Assembly (NCBI GenBank): GCA_015680685.1
Contig: MNCI01002765.1
Span: forward strand, 100,294 to 142,612
Length of the DNA: 42,319 nt
Direction of reading: 5' to 3'
From: Gnetum montanum
Taxonomy: Eukaryota; Streptophyta; Gnetopsida; Gnetales; Gnetaceae
Shown here: positions 21,840 to 33,573 of the stretch, piece by piece
Position numbering within the stretch: the stretch's first letter is position 1
How the letters are laid out: every line of letters begins with the position of its first letter
Notes under the pieces: generated by a model
Seen by the model: only the letters and a program-made list of their open reading frames with translations
Databases searched by the model: none
What the model was told of the DNA's origin: nothing
Position numbers and translations under genes: made by a program

Positions 21840-23634
21840 GTAGTTTTGGAGCAAGGGTTTGTTGTTGTTGTGTTATCACCATGTTCCCATTGCTATGTTG
21901 TCCTTACCACTGTGTTGCTTGTTGCCATGCTGCTACATTGCCCATTGGAAATTATGGTGTTGCGATGATGAACAGGCATGTGTTGGATTTGTGGCTTTGT
22001 CCAACATCCTTGGTGTGTTGCTATGTGTTCTAGCAATTATAGATTTTTTTGGAAATGTTTTGAACTCCACCTATTGGTTCATCCCTACCCTACAAATGTT
22101 AGTGCTTCTAGCTTTGTCACTATTGGAGGAAACCACATCTCCTGCCTTCATGGTTCTCATGTCAACACCACATCTATCATTGCCATTAGTGTTGGATTTT
22201 GAATTGCCCATTGTACTTATTATAGTTGTTTCTTTGAGGGTTTGCAATTGGCCCTCTTTGGCTAGACTGAACTACCATGGAATACTTAATCATATTTTTG
22301 TGTTTTCTAGTTTACCTTGGCCATACCACTAACACTACTGCACATTAGGGTTATCTCATTTTTCTCTGAGAATTGTAGTTTTCACCATTAAATTTCCATG
22401 TGTAGGTAAGTGTAAAATTTTTTGGTTTTGATGGTTGTATAGAGAAAAGAAATCATAATGTAGTGTTACTAGTAAAATTCCATTATTGTTTTTCTTCTTG
22501 GTTAGATGTCATTTCCTAGGCAGCAAAAATTTGCTTAATAATATAGTGTTTAAGATGATGAGTTGCATCAATTGTTTCTACCCTTGTTGGAGCAAGGATT
22601 TTGATTAATAATGTTAACTCCCACTTTATCATTGTTCCAATAACTTTGGGTATTATTTCATAACTCATTTGCAGACCTTCACTATTCCCTTTTCTAATTC
22701 CAAATATTTTCTTTTACTTTCTAGAGCATCCAATAGTTAGTCATAGATGATTTTCCTTAATAACATTGCAGTATTTTTCTCAATTGTAAACTTGTCAAAT
22801 TGTTGTAACTTAGCCATGAGTTTTTTTCAAGTTGCTTATTCTAGGTTAACTATCTCCACCAAAATATTTAAACATAAGGACTTGTAATAGGCTTATGCTA
22901 AATTTAACTTTAAGAAAAAGAAATTTTGATTGCCTTTGTATCCACCTTAAACTCTAAAATCTAGAAACACTAAGGACTAAGAAATAATTCATCTCCTACT
23001 CCCAGTTAGACTCCATATGAGTATAACAACCAAAAGAGTAGTACTAAATAGATCATTTTTCCAAAAATTAGATAGGTAATGTTACTTATGATCTTCAAAT
23101 GCATCTCTTTTTATTTTTATATATCATTTTGCCATATCTATTGATTCCATATTCCTAAACCATGAAATGGATAAAATGTGATAACATTTCATTCCCCCAC
23201 CTAAAATTTCTTTGAAATCATGGTGTTTAAAATTACTCACCAACTAAATCATCACCAAAGTAATACTCTATTTAACATTTTTACAAAGATACAAATATTT
23301 TTTGAGGAAAACTTTCACCAAACTTAAGGTTTGGTGAAATAAAAACCTCATTCCTAATAAAACTTAGGAAACTATACAAACTCAATATCATATAAACTAT
23401 TTTGTGGGTGGGAAGAGAATACTTAGAGTAACTCTTTTAGGAATCCTCATATTGAGAGTCCTTTCATATGTAATTTCATTTGTGATGAATGCCTTTCATT
23501 CCTCTTCTTGCATAGTGAAGGCCTCATCTTGGTCTTCAATTTTGCTTTCTACAATTTTTTTCTCCTTTGCATCCATCTCTTTAGCTAATAATTTTTTAGG
23601 TTCTCCCCAATTAGATGCTTTTGTATCTTGAGAC
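21840..23634 (-). pseudogene. Decayed minus-strand ORF of unknown family (ORF Z)
   Basis: Reading leftwards from the ATG at about 23634 gives MSQDTKASNWGEPKKLL, then KKIVESKIEDQDEAF and NMRIPKRVTL. After a weaker patch come ESIDMAK and RDAFEDHK (near 23120), and a coiled-coil-like block, KLMAKLQQFDKF then RKYLELEKGIVKVC (22690-22840). The end is rich in Asn, Gln and His (GNSKSNTNGNDRCG near 22190; ACSSSQHHNFQW near 21960). Stops are mostly former CAG/CAA. The layout (acidic start, coiled coil, polar tail) would suit a retroelement gag or extra ORF, but no diagnostic motif is visible. A TATA-like box lies about 350 bases upstream. The plus-strand frame 21859-22332 is its antisense shadow. Confidence 0.35.
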
Positions 23635-24617
23635 ATAAAAGCCTCCCCCTAGGAATAATCTCTAATAGAATCTTTTTGATCTTGGTGTTACACTCATGGA
23701 AGCTGCCCAAACATTGGAATGTATAGAAAGTCTACCAGTGAGAAATATAAACTCATCTAAAGGCTAAAGTAAGAAAGGGCTTTTACTTGATGCTCTGTAG
23801 TTACCTTAAAATAGGCTCTCAACACATGTTCTAAACAACATCCCATGAAATATGGGATAAATGGCCTTCTCATTGCTCTTTCTCCAAGAACCATCTTTCT
23901 ACTTCACACTCAAACACTTCACTTACTTTCTCTACTTAAGCTTTGAATTGAGAAATGATGCAATTCTAACCAATCGACATCTCTTTTTATAGTGAAAAGA
24001 AAGTTTGAAATTCCCACCTACTCTACTAACCAACTTTGCCACTTTGCCAAATTTAATTATCTTTTCATCATTATACAGCAGGCCAATTTAAATTTTACTA
24101 TTTGGTTGTTGAAATTAATTCACCACTAAGTGGTTATTCAACCATCACTCCCACTTATGCTCATCACAAGTAATGATTACTTAGGATAATATAAATCTAA
24201 TAATTGAACTAACACTTTACATAAATATTTTTTAAACTAATACTTAACATATACATTTCTTTTATAAAATATTATATACACTTATCTAAGCATACGTATA
24301 GGATATTTATGTTATAATTAAATATGATATTAGTATATATATATTATTTATTATATATGCTATTACTAAGCATATACATATTAAATTTTACATATAAAAG
24401 GTTTACTATTTACTACTTTGTATACTAAATATTATTATAGGTATATACATACATATACTACTATACTATATACATATAATTATTAGTATATATAGATTTA
24501 AGTTTTGGGCAATTGTCCAAAATAATGTTTTATATGTAAAACATTATACAGAAACTACAGCTCTATTCCATCAAGCATTGATAACTTGTATGTATCTTTG
24601 GATAATTTTTTCCTAAT
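23635..24617. other. Promoter-like and AT-rich interval between ORF Z and integrase
   Basis: On the minus strand a CTATAAAAAG box lies at 23983-23992 upstream of ORF Z. Further right, 24190-24540 is a low-complexity TA-rich tract with many atatac/atatat strings. The order on the minus strand (integrase, AT-rich, TATA, ORF) would fit a 3' LTR here, but no matching second LTR is in the window. Confidence 0.4.
23983..23992 (-). promoter_or_regulatory. TATA-like box upstream of ORF Z
   Basis: CTATAAAAAG on the minus strand, about 350 bases before the ATG of ORF Z. Support is the motif and its position only. Confidence 0.35.
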
Positions 24618-25310
24618 CTAAAATGAACTAGTCCATACTATTGAAAATTTATTTGGCTTCTTCATATTCCACAATAATACAAGATCATCAATCTTAAAAG
24701 TCCTTTTTAGAGCCTTTCTATTGAACCACCGTTTGACTTGAAAAGATTTCTTTAGTAAATTATCTTTAACTCTATTTATTTTGACTTCCCTTTTTATGAG
24801 TAAGGTCATGAAACCTCTATCTTTATTGATTTTCTTAGTATACTTTTGCACGAAATCTAAGGTTGAACTTATAATCTTGTTTATAATTCTAGCAGGTAAA
24901 CCATAAATCAAGTTATAAGCTAATGTTCCAATAGCCTTATTAAATCTAATACAATTAGTCCATAATGCATATTGCAAGTAATCAATCCAATTTCATGGAT
25001 TTTCATCCATCGACTTCTTAATGTAGGAAATAAGCTTTTTATTTGTCGATTTAGCTAACCTATTTCCTTGAGGATAATAATTTGAAGAAGAAAATAGAAA
25101 GATGGATTTTTTCTAATGCCCATGTTATAAATTCTTCAAATTGCAAAGCAGGTTCATTATCAGATATTAACACTTCAGGTAGACCAAAATGACTTAGAAT
25201 ATGATCTTCCAAGAACTTAACGACATCTGATACTAAAATTCCATGATCTTCCACACTAAGCCTTTCACCATCCTTGCTGAAGTGGTTGATCAATATTAGA
25301 GTGCTTGGAG
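24618..25310 (-). pseudogene. pol: Truncated Ty3/gypsy integrase of a separate element
   Basis: The readable part starts abruptly near 25310 with LILINHFSK, then VVKFLEDHILSHFGLPEVLISDNEPA, which contains the second catalytic Asp. A frameshift near 25100 leads to YYPQGNRLAKSTNKKLISYI, where the catalytic Glu of A-E-S-T-N-K is Lys (codon 25050-25052). The C-terminal part is open at 24618-24977 (YALWTN, LIYGLPARI, VKRWFNRKALKRTFKIDDLVLLWN). The zinc-binding N-terminus and everything upstream are missing. The cut coincides with a TG at 25311, so a neighbouring insertion may have split it. It differs clearly in sequence from the two other integrases here, so it is a third element. Confidence 0.85.
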
Positions 25311-26063
25311 TGATGAAATTTGGCTATTATGGCTTCAACATTGGGGGGAAACTTCCACACTAAGGGGGAAAGATTTGCAAGCTAAACATGTAGCCTCCAC
25401 ACTAGTTGGGGGATGGGGAGAGAGAGAGAGAGAGAAGTTTTCAAGTGGAGGGGAAATCCCCCACCTATCCATGTTGGGGATAGGTGAGAACTACCCTCTT
25501 GTAAGTATTTCCAACATAGAATAATGTATACCTCCCATAAAATCCATCAAATTGCTATTTTTGGCATTCCAAAAGGCATTTTGACCCTTTAAGCCCAAAT
25601 ATAGAAACTAGGTGACTTTTTTTCACTTGGGAAATGAGGCTTTGACCACTTATGAGGTATTTTTGATCTTATAAGTATGGAATATGTGAGATTGCGATTC
25701 ATGGATTATAATTTTCATATTTACAATGAAGTTTTGCCTTGGGTTTCATGGGGTGAATGCTACATGATGACAATTGGCTATAACATGCAAATTTTTGTGG
25801 TGTGTTAATGGCCCCTCTTTGTTGATGCTTGAAGGATTAACTTGAGAGGTGTTGATAAAGAATACAAAACACCACTTCTTACCATGATGTTACAATGTAT
25901 ACAAATCACATGAGATGATAAAACCAAGCTATCAAGGTTACTAAATTTGCTAGTTTAAGGCTGTGATGGCCATGATACGAGTTTACGTTCTTGGTAGGCC
26001 ATGTTGCCAATTTAAGGTCCTAGTGGAATGTTGAAAGAAAGATTGCTTGCTAATGATTGTTAG
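25311..26063. other. Probable 3' noncoding end of the large Tat-like element
   Basis: This lies between the integrase stop at 26064 and the broken integrase at 25310. It holds a C-rich/G-rich hairpin motif (cttccacactaaggggg near 25350; cctatccatgttggggatagg near 25464) like the units of the array at 30190-32640, a (GA)n run, and at 25945-26025 three worn copies of the gctagtttaagg minisatellite seen at 29737 and 37410. It begins TGATGAAATT at 25311, a possible LTR start, but no second LTR copy is in the window to prove it. Confidence 0.45.
25417..25435. repeat. (GA)n microsatellite
   Basis: A run of about nine GA steps inside the noncoding interval downstream of the integrase. Simple repeat. 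Confidence 0.85.
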
Positions 26064-27249
26064 CTACATGTAGTATGTCTTTAGATAGGAATGATTGATT
26101 GGATTGGCTAGGTCATTTCCATCCATGTTGGCTATTCTGAATGCACCATTCTCATAGGCTTTGGTAATAAGGAAGGACCCTTCCTAGTTGATTGAGAATT
26201 TTTCTTCATGCTTGTGGACAACTTTGAGGACCAAGTCACCTTCTTTGATCTTGTGCATGGGAAAGTTATGGTGATGCTACCACTTTTTTCTCTCTTAGTA
26301 GTGTTCGATGTGAGCAAGCACTTGCATACATTACTCCTCCATCAAGTTCATGGCCACTGTCTACAGCTCCTTGTTCTACTCATTGCTAATGAAGTCAGTC
26401 AAGGCCACTCAAAGTGATGGCATTTGCAATTCAAGAGGTAAAACAACTTCAAAACCATAAACTAGACTATAAGGGGTCATATCAATTATTATGTGATAGA
26501 TTTTTCTATAGGCCCATAGTGAATAGACAAGCTACTCATGCCATTTGTGTTTCCTATTATTGAGCATCTTTTTGAGTACGTTGATGATGGTCTTGTTGCT
26601 TACTTTTGCTTATCCATTGACTTGAGGATAATAAGGTGACGAGAAAGAATGCTTAATGCCTAGGTCATGAAAAAATTATTTTGTTTCGTAGTTGCTAAAT
26701 TGTGGTCCATTATCTATAACTATGATCATGGGTATGCCAAAATGAGCTACAATGTTATCTAGGATGAATTTGTAGACCTACTTAGATGTAGTCCTCCTAA
26801 GGGGAATTGCCTCAATCCACTTTGTAAAGTATTCGGTTGTGGTGATGATGAAGCTATGATTTGTAGACTTAGGTGTTATGGGTCCTATGCTATGCAACCC
26901 CCATCGTTGAAATAGCCATGTTATTTAAGTCGTATGCAAATCAGTTGGTGGTACATGTATAAGGTTGCTATATCATTGGCACATGTCACATCGCTTAACC
27001 TTCTATAGGTAGTCATTTTCCATATGGGCCTAGTAGTAGCCTAACCATCTAATCGTAGTGGCTATAGCTCTTGGTCCTATATGTCCTCCATAAATATCAT
27101 CATGAATATGCTCTAGGACTGTTATAGCTTCTATTTTACCTAAGCACTTTAGGAGTATTCCATCATAGGATTGTTGACATAATGTGTTATCACCTAAGAT
27201 GACATACTACTTTGATCACTTGCATATTGTGTCCTTCTAAATAGTAGTC
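26064..27249 (-). pseudogene. pol: Tat-lineage integrase of the large element
   Basis: This is the best preserved integrase in the window. The zinc-binding part reads HIHDDIYGGHIGPRAIATT, then RCDMCQ (27150-26970). The core begins at GPI near 26885, with TEYFTKWIEAIPLRRTT near 26840, IVIDNGPQFSN near 26700 and YYPQVNG-stop-AKVSNKTIINVLKKM near 26600. The catalytic Glu is Lys (codon 26604-26606). YSLWAYR and LVYGFEVVLPLELQ follow. The C-terminal domain reads IKEGDLVLKV near 26245 and EGSFLITKAYENGAFRI near 26155, and the frame ends at a TAG at 26064. Only a handful of stops occur, mostly former CAA/CAG. It continues directly from the RNase H block on its right. Confidence 0.92.
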
Positions 27250-29506
27250 AAGCCTTGTGAGGATTTTCCATGCATAAGGTAAAATTTGATATCATCATTC
27301 CACTCATTGGGAGGAGCAGTATGAACAATGACCACAAAGGTATTCTCAATGTTCTAAACATACCTGGTCTCACGCTAAGGGCTAATGTTGAAATTGCATC
27401 AACTAGGGTGTTCTTGTTTTAGGGTATGTGTTGGATATCAACATTTATGAATTATTGTAACAATTGCTTCCCTAGGTCACAGTATGGTTGTAAGTGTTTT
27501 CCCTTATGCAAATACACCTTGATTACTTGGTTAATCACAAGTTGTGAATCACCTTTGATTGCTAAGCATCTAATTACTAGATCACGAGATACCATCATCC
27601 CTTTGATCAAACCCTTGTACTCTACTATGTTGTTGGTACATGGGAACTCAAAAAAATAGGTGAAGGATTAGATTTCAGTATATGGGAATGTTATGATGGC
27701 AATGGCACTAGCCCCATGGGTAATTGAAGCTCTATCTAAGTGCATGACTATCTCATAACCCTTCAACACTTAGCTAATAGTGTTAACATGCTCATCAAGA
27801 AACTCAAGATCTATGGCTACTTGGTTATCAATAGGAAAAATTGTAAGTTGTATGACTATAGCTTGACCTTTCGTTGAGGATTGAGAGATGTAATGAAGGT
27901 CAAATTTCATGGTTATGACTTTCCATCGAGTTATATAGCTACTTTTGTAGATGTTTGTTATTATGGCTCTAATTATATTATCCTTACAAATTATGTTAAC
28001 TTGGCTTCTAAAGAGTTAGTGTTTCCACTTCTTTGAGGAGAAGACTAGTGCTAGAAAATACTTCTCCACTTTAGTGTATCAGGTCTCATGGGCAACTAGT
28101 GCATGGCTAAGGTAGTATACTAGCATCTCTGCTTCATTATCACATTTCTAATAGAGTAGAGAAGCAATGGACATGTTGGAGATGGCAAGGTAGATGATAA
28201 ATGATTTACCCTTTTGTGGAGAATAGACTATTAGTAGTTGTGTCATCTCTCACTTTAGGTTTTTAAGGACCTCTTAGAATTGAGCCCTCCACTCATAGTG
28301 ATCCCCTTACTTAAGCAAGTGTTGCATGGGCTATAACTTATCTGTAAGCCTAGTGATAAACCTATGAAAAAACTGTAATGTGCATTGTAATCCCCATAGC
28401 TCCTTAAGGGTAGTTGGCACTGCTAATTTGGATATGGCCTTAACCTTATTAGGATCAACATGTATCCTTACTTTAAATACTACAAAGCCAAGCATCTTAC
28501 TGGTCTTAACAGTGAAAACACACTTCTTGGGATTAAGCCTAAGCTTCTATTTAAGGCATCATTTAAGCACAAGTTCTAGGTCATTAGCATGGTCATTGGC
28601 CACTTTGGACTTAATGACTATATCATCTATGTAATTGTTAAGTAATATTAACATGTAATTGTTGAATATATCAATTATGACTCATTGATAAGTTGCTCTG
28701 GCATTCTTATGATCAAATGGCATCATAGTATAGCAAAAGGTACCCCAAGTGATCATGAATTTTGTGCTAAGTTGGTGCTCTAGATTAATCCTAATTTGGT
28801 TGTATCTTGAGATCCCATCCATAAAGGACAACAAGGCATGTTCAATCATAGTATCAATAAGTTGATCAATACTAGGCAACAGAAAGTCTTTCATAATAGT
28901 TTCTTTATTTAAGTCTCTTAAATCAATGCAAATGTGGACACTCCTATTTTTCTTAGGGACTCTCACTATGTTGGATACCCATTCTATGTAGTTGATAGCC
29001 CTAATGAAACTAACTTGGTAGAGCTTTGAGATTTCATCACGAACTACCAAGGCCAAATCAAATCTAATCTTGTGTACTTTCTACTTAACTAGTCTAATGA
29101 TAGGATCTAGTATGATGTTGTGCTAGACTAAGCATGGGTCAAGGTCTGGCATTTCCTCATATGACTAAGCAAAGGTCTTAATATTACTTTGCAAGGCCTT
29201 GGTAATGTCTTGAGCATATTGAGGTTCCAGTGAGAAACTTAGTTTAAGGGTTTTCTCATCACCACTATGTGTTGTGATAGGAACCTTAACTAAAGAGTCT
29301 TTGGTTATGTCCTCTGCTTTTAAGTCAAGGATTTTGCCTAGGTTTTTAGGTCATTCTACAGGTTTCTCTATCAATACTATGTGGTCAACAAGACTCTCAG
29401 GCTCAAAATCTAGGCAATTAGGGTTGATACATTGTTCAACATCATTGTGAGGTCCATGTAGATACAAAGGCAAACTAATTTTCTCCTAGGTATGCATACT
29501 TTGATC
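27250..29506 (-). pseudogene. pol: Reverse transcriptase, RNase H and second RNase H of the large element
   Basis: Reading leftwards from 29506, a linker (KISLPLYLHGPHNDV, then FEPESLVDHIVLIEKPVE) leads to the RT (EISKLYQVSFIRAINYIEWV at about 29030; CIDLRDLNKETI; LLSFMDGISRYNQIRIN; WGTFCYTMMPFDHKNA at about 28700). The active site YIDD is intact at 28622-28633, followed by IVIKSK and NPKKCVF. The first RNase H shows LVYYLSHALVAHETRYTKVEK near 28090. A second RNase H shows FPCTNNIVEYKGL near 27630 and GDSQLVINQV near 27540. Two RNase H domains in tandem are diagnostic of the Tat lineage. The readable part begins right after a T-rich stretch ending in TAG (29507-29509), taken as a splice acceptor. 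Few stops are present. Confidence 0.9.
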
Positions 29507-29736
29507 CTACATATAAACCAAAATCATATTAAGTGGCACCTAGGTAAAAGTAAATAAATAATGCTAAAATGATATAAAATCATGCAAATCTAATGCAAAC
29601 AAGGCCATACAAGATCATTAATGAGATAGGGACAATTTGACAAAGTACCATAAAGGACAAACAAAGGTTAAATAAAGGCCAAACAAAGGGGAAATATAAG
29701 AAATAAGGCTACAAATGGTCAACAAAGGCCATAGTT

Positions 29737-29835
29737 TCACTAGTTTTAGGCCTCAACAGGCCATGATGCTAGTTTAGAGTCTTGGTGGACTATGATGCCA
29801 GTTTAAGGCCTTAGTAGACCATGATCACATGGTGT
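29737..29835 (+). repeat. 30-bp minisatellite, three units
   Basis: Units of the form gctagttttaggcctcaaca-ggccatgat repeat three times with a 29-30 base step (29737-29825). A fourth worn copy lies at about 30091. The same unit reappears at 37410-37555 and 25945-26025. The flanks (29580-29735 and 29880-30060) are rich in a shorter aaaggccaaacaaagg phrase. Confidence 0.75.
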
Positions 29836-30189
29836 CAAACAGTGATTAGAGAAGGTCAAACCCCACTATCTAATACCATTCAAAGGCTGAACAAAGGTAA
29901 AGAAGGCTATAATAAGGCAAATAAAGAACATATAAGACTGCATAAAGGCCATAGAATGTCAACAAGGTCAACAATGCAATATAAGTCCAAAAATAAGCCA
30001 AAAATCTATGTAATAAGGCAAGAAATCAAACAAAATAGGCTATATATGGTAAAATTTGGCTAATATAGGTCAAAAAATGGTTAGATTTTAATAGTTTTAG
30101 GCCTTAGCAAGCCGTGTTTCAAGGCTACAAGGCTATTAGATTTGTTTGAGCATTATTCAAGGCTATTTTTGGCATGTTTGGACCTATAA

Positions 30190-32640
30190 ATTAGGAGTTT
30201 TGAGGCTTCCACACTAGGCTCCCCTTATTTCCATGCTAACTAGCATGAAAGAAGGGACCCTTTACATGGAATCTAGAGAAGGTAGGTTTTGGAGCATTTA
30301 GAGGTCCTAGGCTTCTTCAGCAAAGATTTTTGGCTTCTATGAGTGTCATCTTATTACCAAATGTGAAAAAGTAGCTTTCCCCCCTTGTTTCCATGATACA
30401 AAGCATGTATGAAGCAAGAATCCTATATCTAGGCAAATTTGAGTAAAAATTGACTATGCATGTTAACTTTCGGAGTTGCAAGGGCCAAGGGCTATGTCTC
30501 CATGTCAAAATTTGGTAGTTTTGAGTACTACCAAGTGGTTTTTGAGCTTCCCCCATTTTCCATGTTAGGGTTAGGGGGCTCAACATGGAAGATTAGGTGG
30601 AACCAGTTTTTGGTCATATGGGATCAGGTTTTTGAGGTTTGAAGGCTCCAATGACTGCTAACATGGTTCTATAGTGCATGTAAGGTCATTTGATGTTATT
30701 CTAAGGTATTTATGAGCTATAAATAAGTCCCCCCCCTTAGTTTCCATGTTGGGCAGCATGAAGGAGATGATATCCAACATGAAAGAATCATAAATCTTAG
30801 ATTTGTACTAGTTTTAACCTCAATTGATTATGCATGTGTGCTTCCATGGTTGCTGAGGTTGAGGACTAGGGTTTGAACTCACGTTTGGCCCATTTGGATG
30901 TTTCCTAGATGGTTTTTGAGTTTTCCTCTCTTTTCTCATGCTAGGGATAGTATGCGCAGTGGGGAAGACTAGGGGGAAACACATTTGTACCATTTTGTAT
31001 CATTTCTAGTCATGCATGTAGGTCTCCAAGGTTGCTAATGTTGATTGTTGATGCCTAGTATCAAAATTTTTTTATTTCAATGGCTATGAAGTGAATTTTG
31101 ATGTGTTCCCCCTTTTTCCATACTAGGGTTTTCTTGCTTAGTGTCGAAGACTAGGAGGAAAGGCTTTTTGGCTACTCATGATCAATTTTGATAGGCCTAA
31201 GGATCTTAGGATTGGTAAACATGGTATTAGGACACACATAGGGCTTTCTGGCATTCATTTGAGATCTCTAGAGGCTATTTTGGAGGCCCCCAAAGTTCCC
31301 CCTTTCTTCCACATTAGGCAGTGTGGAAGAGGTGGTCTTAGCATGGAAGAAATGAGGGACCTTTATTTTTGCTAAATTTTGGTAATTCTAGCTATGCATG
31401 TAGGCTTCTAAGGTAACTAGTGTTGATTGTTGACACCCAATGTCAAATTTTGGTCATTTCAAGGGTTCTTAGGTAATTCTTAGGCTTCCCCCTTTTTTCA
31501 ATGCTAGGACTTCCATGGTTAGCATGCAATATTGTGGAGAAGGGATTTTTAGCTTTTATGATCAAATCAGGCTATGGATGAGTGTCCACAGGGTTGCTAG
31601 TATTGGTTATTAATGTCTAAGATCAATATCTAGTCATTTTGAAGGTTGTGAAAGGGTTTTCAGGATTCCCCCTTTTTCTCCGTGCTAAAGGTCTCCTCAT
31701 TGTGAAGAACTAAGAGGAGGTAGTTTTAGTCATTTTAGGTAACTCCTGGAAGTTTGATAGCTTCTAAAAGGGTTGGGTTGCTTCTAAAAGTACAATTTCA
31801 TATAAAAATCTATAGTTTTGGCTTCTTCCCATTTATCCATGCTATTTTTAGGATGCTTAGTGTGAAATAGGTCTACCTCAACTAAGAAAGTTAGATCTAA
31901 GCTAGATTAATAGCCAATTGATCATGCATGTCAACCTTTGGGGTTGTCAATGTCAACAATTGATGTTTGGTACCAAGATCCATTAGTTTGGAAGTTCCTA
32001 GGTGCCTTATGCAGTTCTCCCCCTTTCTTCCACATTGAGCATGATGGCCTTAGTGTGGATGAGAGGGGGATGGTATTTTTGTATCATTTTAAGTGTTTTC
32101 TAGGTCTTTGGAAGTTCCAGAGGGTTTCGACAAGGCCTAGGGGTCACTAGGCTTTAAGAAGTAGCCATAAGGTAGTCAATTTATATCATTTTTGACTTCT
32201 CCTCATTCATCCATGTTGGGGATGAGATGCCCAATGTGGATGAAGCCTCTCCTATAATGGAAATATAAAACCCTAAGGTTTTGACTAGTTTCAACTAGGT
32301 TTGGTGAGGTTCTATGGTTGTTGGAGATGCTTGGAGGGGTTCTTGATAATGTGGGGCCAACTTCAAGATTAAACTTCAACTAGATTGGTACTCAGGGATA
32401 GTGATAGGTGTTTCCCCTCTTCATGCTGGGCAGTGTTTCCCCAACATGGAAACCCAAGTTGGCTAGGTTGTTCATGTCTAACCCCCTTTTGGGAACCCAA
32501 AATTGAAGAAAAAAAGGTAGGCTTTTGCTACTAACAAAGGCAAGAGAGTTATGTTTTAGTGATTTTGGGCTATGAGAGACATGTATCCATGCTAGGCATG
32601 ACATCCCCAATTTGGAAGCATGGGAGTTAAGGTTGTAACA
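30190..32640 (+). repeat. Tandem array of about 180-bp units, 14 copies, each with a hairpin
   Basis: Each unit carries ttcccccttttttccatgct followed 20-40 bases later by a rough inverted partner (agcatggaaga, then agggggaa). After it comes a unit-specific stretch often reading atgcatgtaggcttc and gttgctaatgttgattgttg. The C-rich anchor occurs near 30221, 30381, 30551, 30731, 30921, 31107, 31297, 31487, 31667, 31825, 32017, 32197, 32411 and 32583, a mean step of about 182 bases. Units are diverged but in register. Short open frames within are chance. Related motifs occur at 25340-25500, and looser ones at 41580-42180. Tat/Ogre elements are known to carry tandem repeats that can seed satellite DNA. 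Confidence 0.8.
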
Positions 32641-33573
32641 TGGTTCTTAAGTGTCAAAATTGGAAAAAAGCTCAACGTTGATGCAATTTTTGTTAAGAGA
32701 GAAGGCACAAGGTGGGGCCCACAATCCAAGAATTTAAAATTTTAGAAAGTGAAGTTGTTTTCCATCCAAACTCAGTGTTGAAGAGACTTTTCCCAACCCC
32801 CTTGCACTTCAATGCACTTGGAGTTATGGTGCACTGAATTAGTAGTTGGAATTTTAAGGTGTGCATTTAGGTTTTGATTTCAGGATTTTTTTTTCATGGT
32901 GGAATCATTGAAATAGGAGCTTCAATGAATTTTTGATAAATTTTTTGGTCATGGTTTTGTAAATAAGGTAAAATCTTGGATGAATGTGATTGTTATGTAT
33001 AGTTTCTCATGTAAAACTCATGTAAAACTTATGCTTTAAATATGTTTTTTAAGAAAAACAAAGGTGTCACTAGTTTTTTTTAAAAAATTTACCATGGCTA
33101 TATGCTTTTTTAATTTTTTAAATGTTTTTTAAGTTTTAATGGTATTTTCCAAATTTATGCATGCTTTTTCTAAATTTATGCATACTTTAGATGCTTTGTT
33201 CTAAATTTATGCATAATTTAGACTAAGGCTTAGTTTTGGCTATAAAATTTTGGTTATGAAGTAAAAGGCTATAAAAGATGATGATAATGCTTTTATGGAA
33301 TTTCCTAAGCCAATTTAGATGAACACCTTACAGCTTTTTACAGAGGCTAATTTCATCTCTAACTAGGATGTTTTTTCCAAATTTGCTAAGTAATTCCATG
33401 ATGTAAGGCTATGCAAGGTTGTAATAATGTTTTCTTGGGGAATTAGTTAAGCCAATTTAGATAGACACCTTACATCTTTTTACAAAGGCTAATTTCACCC
33501 CTGACTAGATGTTTTTCCCAAATTTGCTAATTAATGACAAATGGTCTTAATGCTTTTATTTTACTTCATGTAG
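32641..33573 (+). other. Leader or first intron of gene B
   Basis: This lies between the 180-bp array and the first clear acceptor of gene B. A possible donor, aataag followed by gtaaaa, lies at about 32968. A protein-like stretch (FKILESEVVFHPNSVLKRL) at about 32740-32800 could be an upstream exon, but no start could be fixed. From 33030 on it is T-rich, with three copies of aaatttatgcat (33151, 33172, 33203) and a 141-base tandem duplication. Confidence 0.4.
33265..33545 (+). repeat. Two tandem copies of a 141-bp unit in the intron before gene B
   Basis: The copies start near 33267 and 33407. Shared anchors include ccaatttagatgaacacctt (33311) versus ccaatttagatagacacctt (33452), then ctttttaca-aggctaatttca and ttttccaaatttgctaa. 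Similarity is high, so this duplication is younger than the 180-bp array. Confidence 0.8.

Noticed and set aside
21859-22332. 157-codon plus-strand ORF rich in Leu, Cys and Val, looking like a membrane protein
   Set aside because: It is the antisense of ORF Z, whose polar Asn/Gln/His-rich codons read as hydrophobic residues on the other strand. It has no family motif.
23983-25310. 3' LTR of the truncated integrase element
   Set aside because: Order and TATA would fit, but no polypurine tract, no TG/CA edges and no second copy could be shown.
30190-32640. CRISPR-like array
   Set aside because: Units are about 180 bases and diverged, with no identical short repeats or equal spacers, in a plant genome context. 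It is a tandem satellite-like array.
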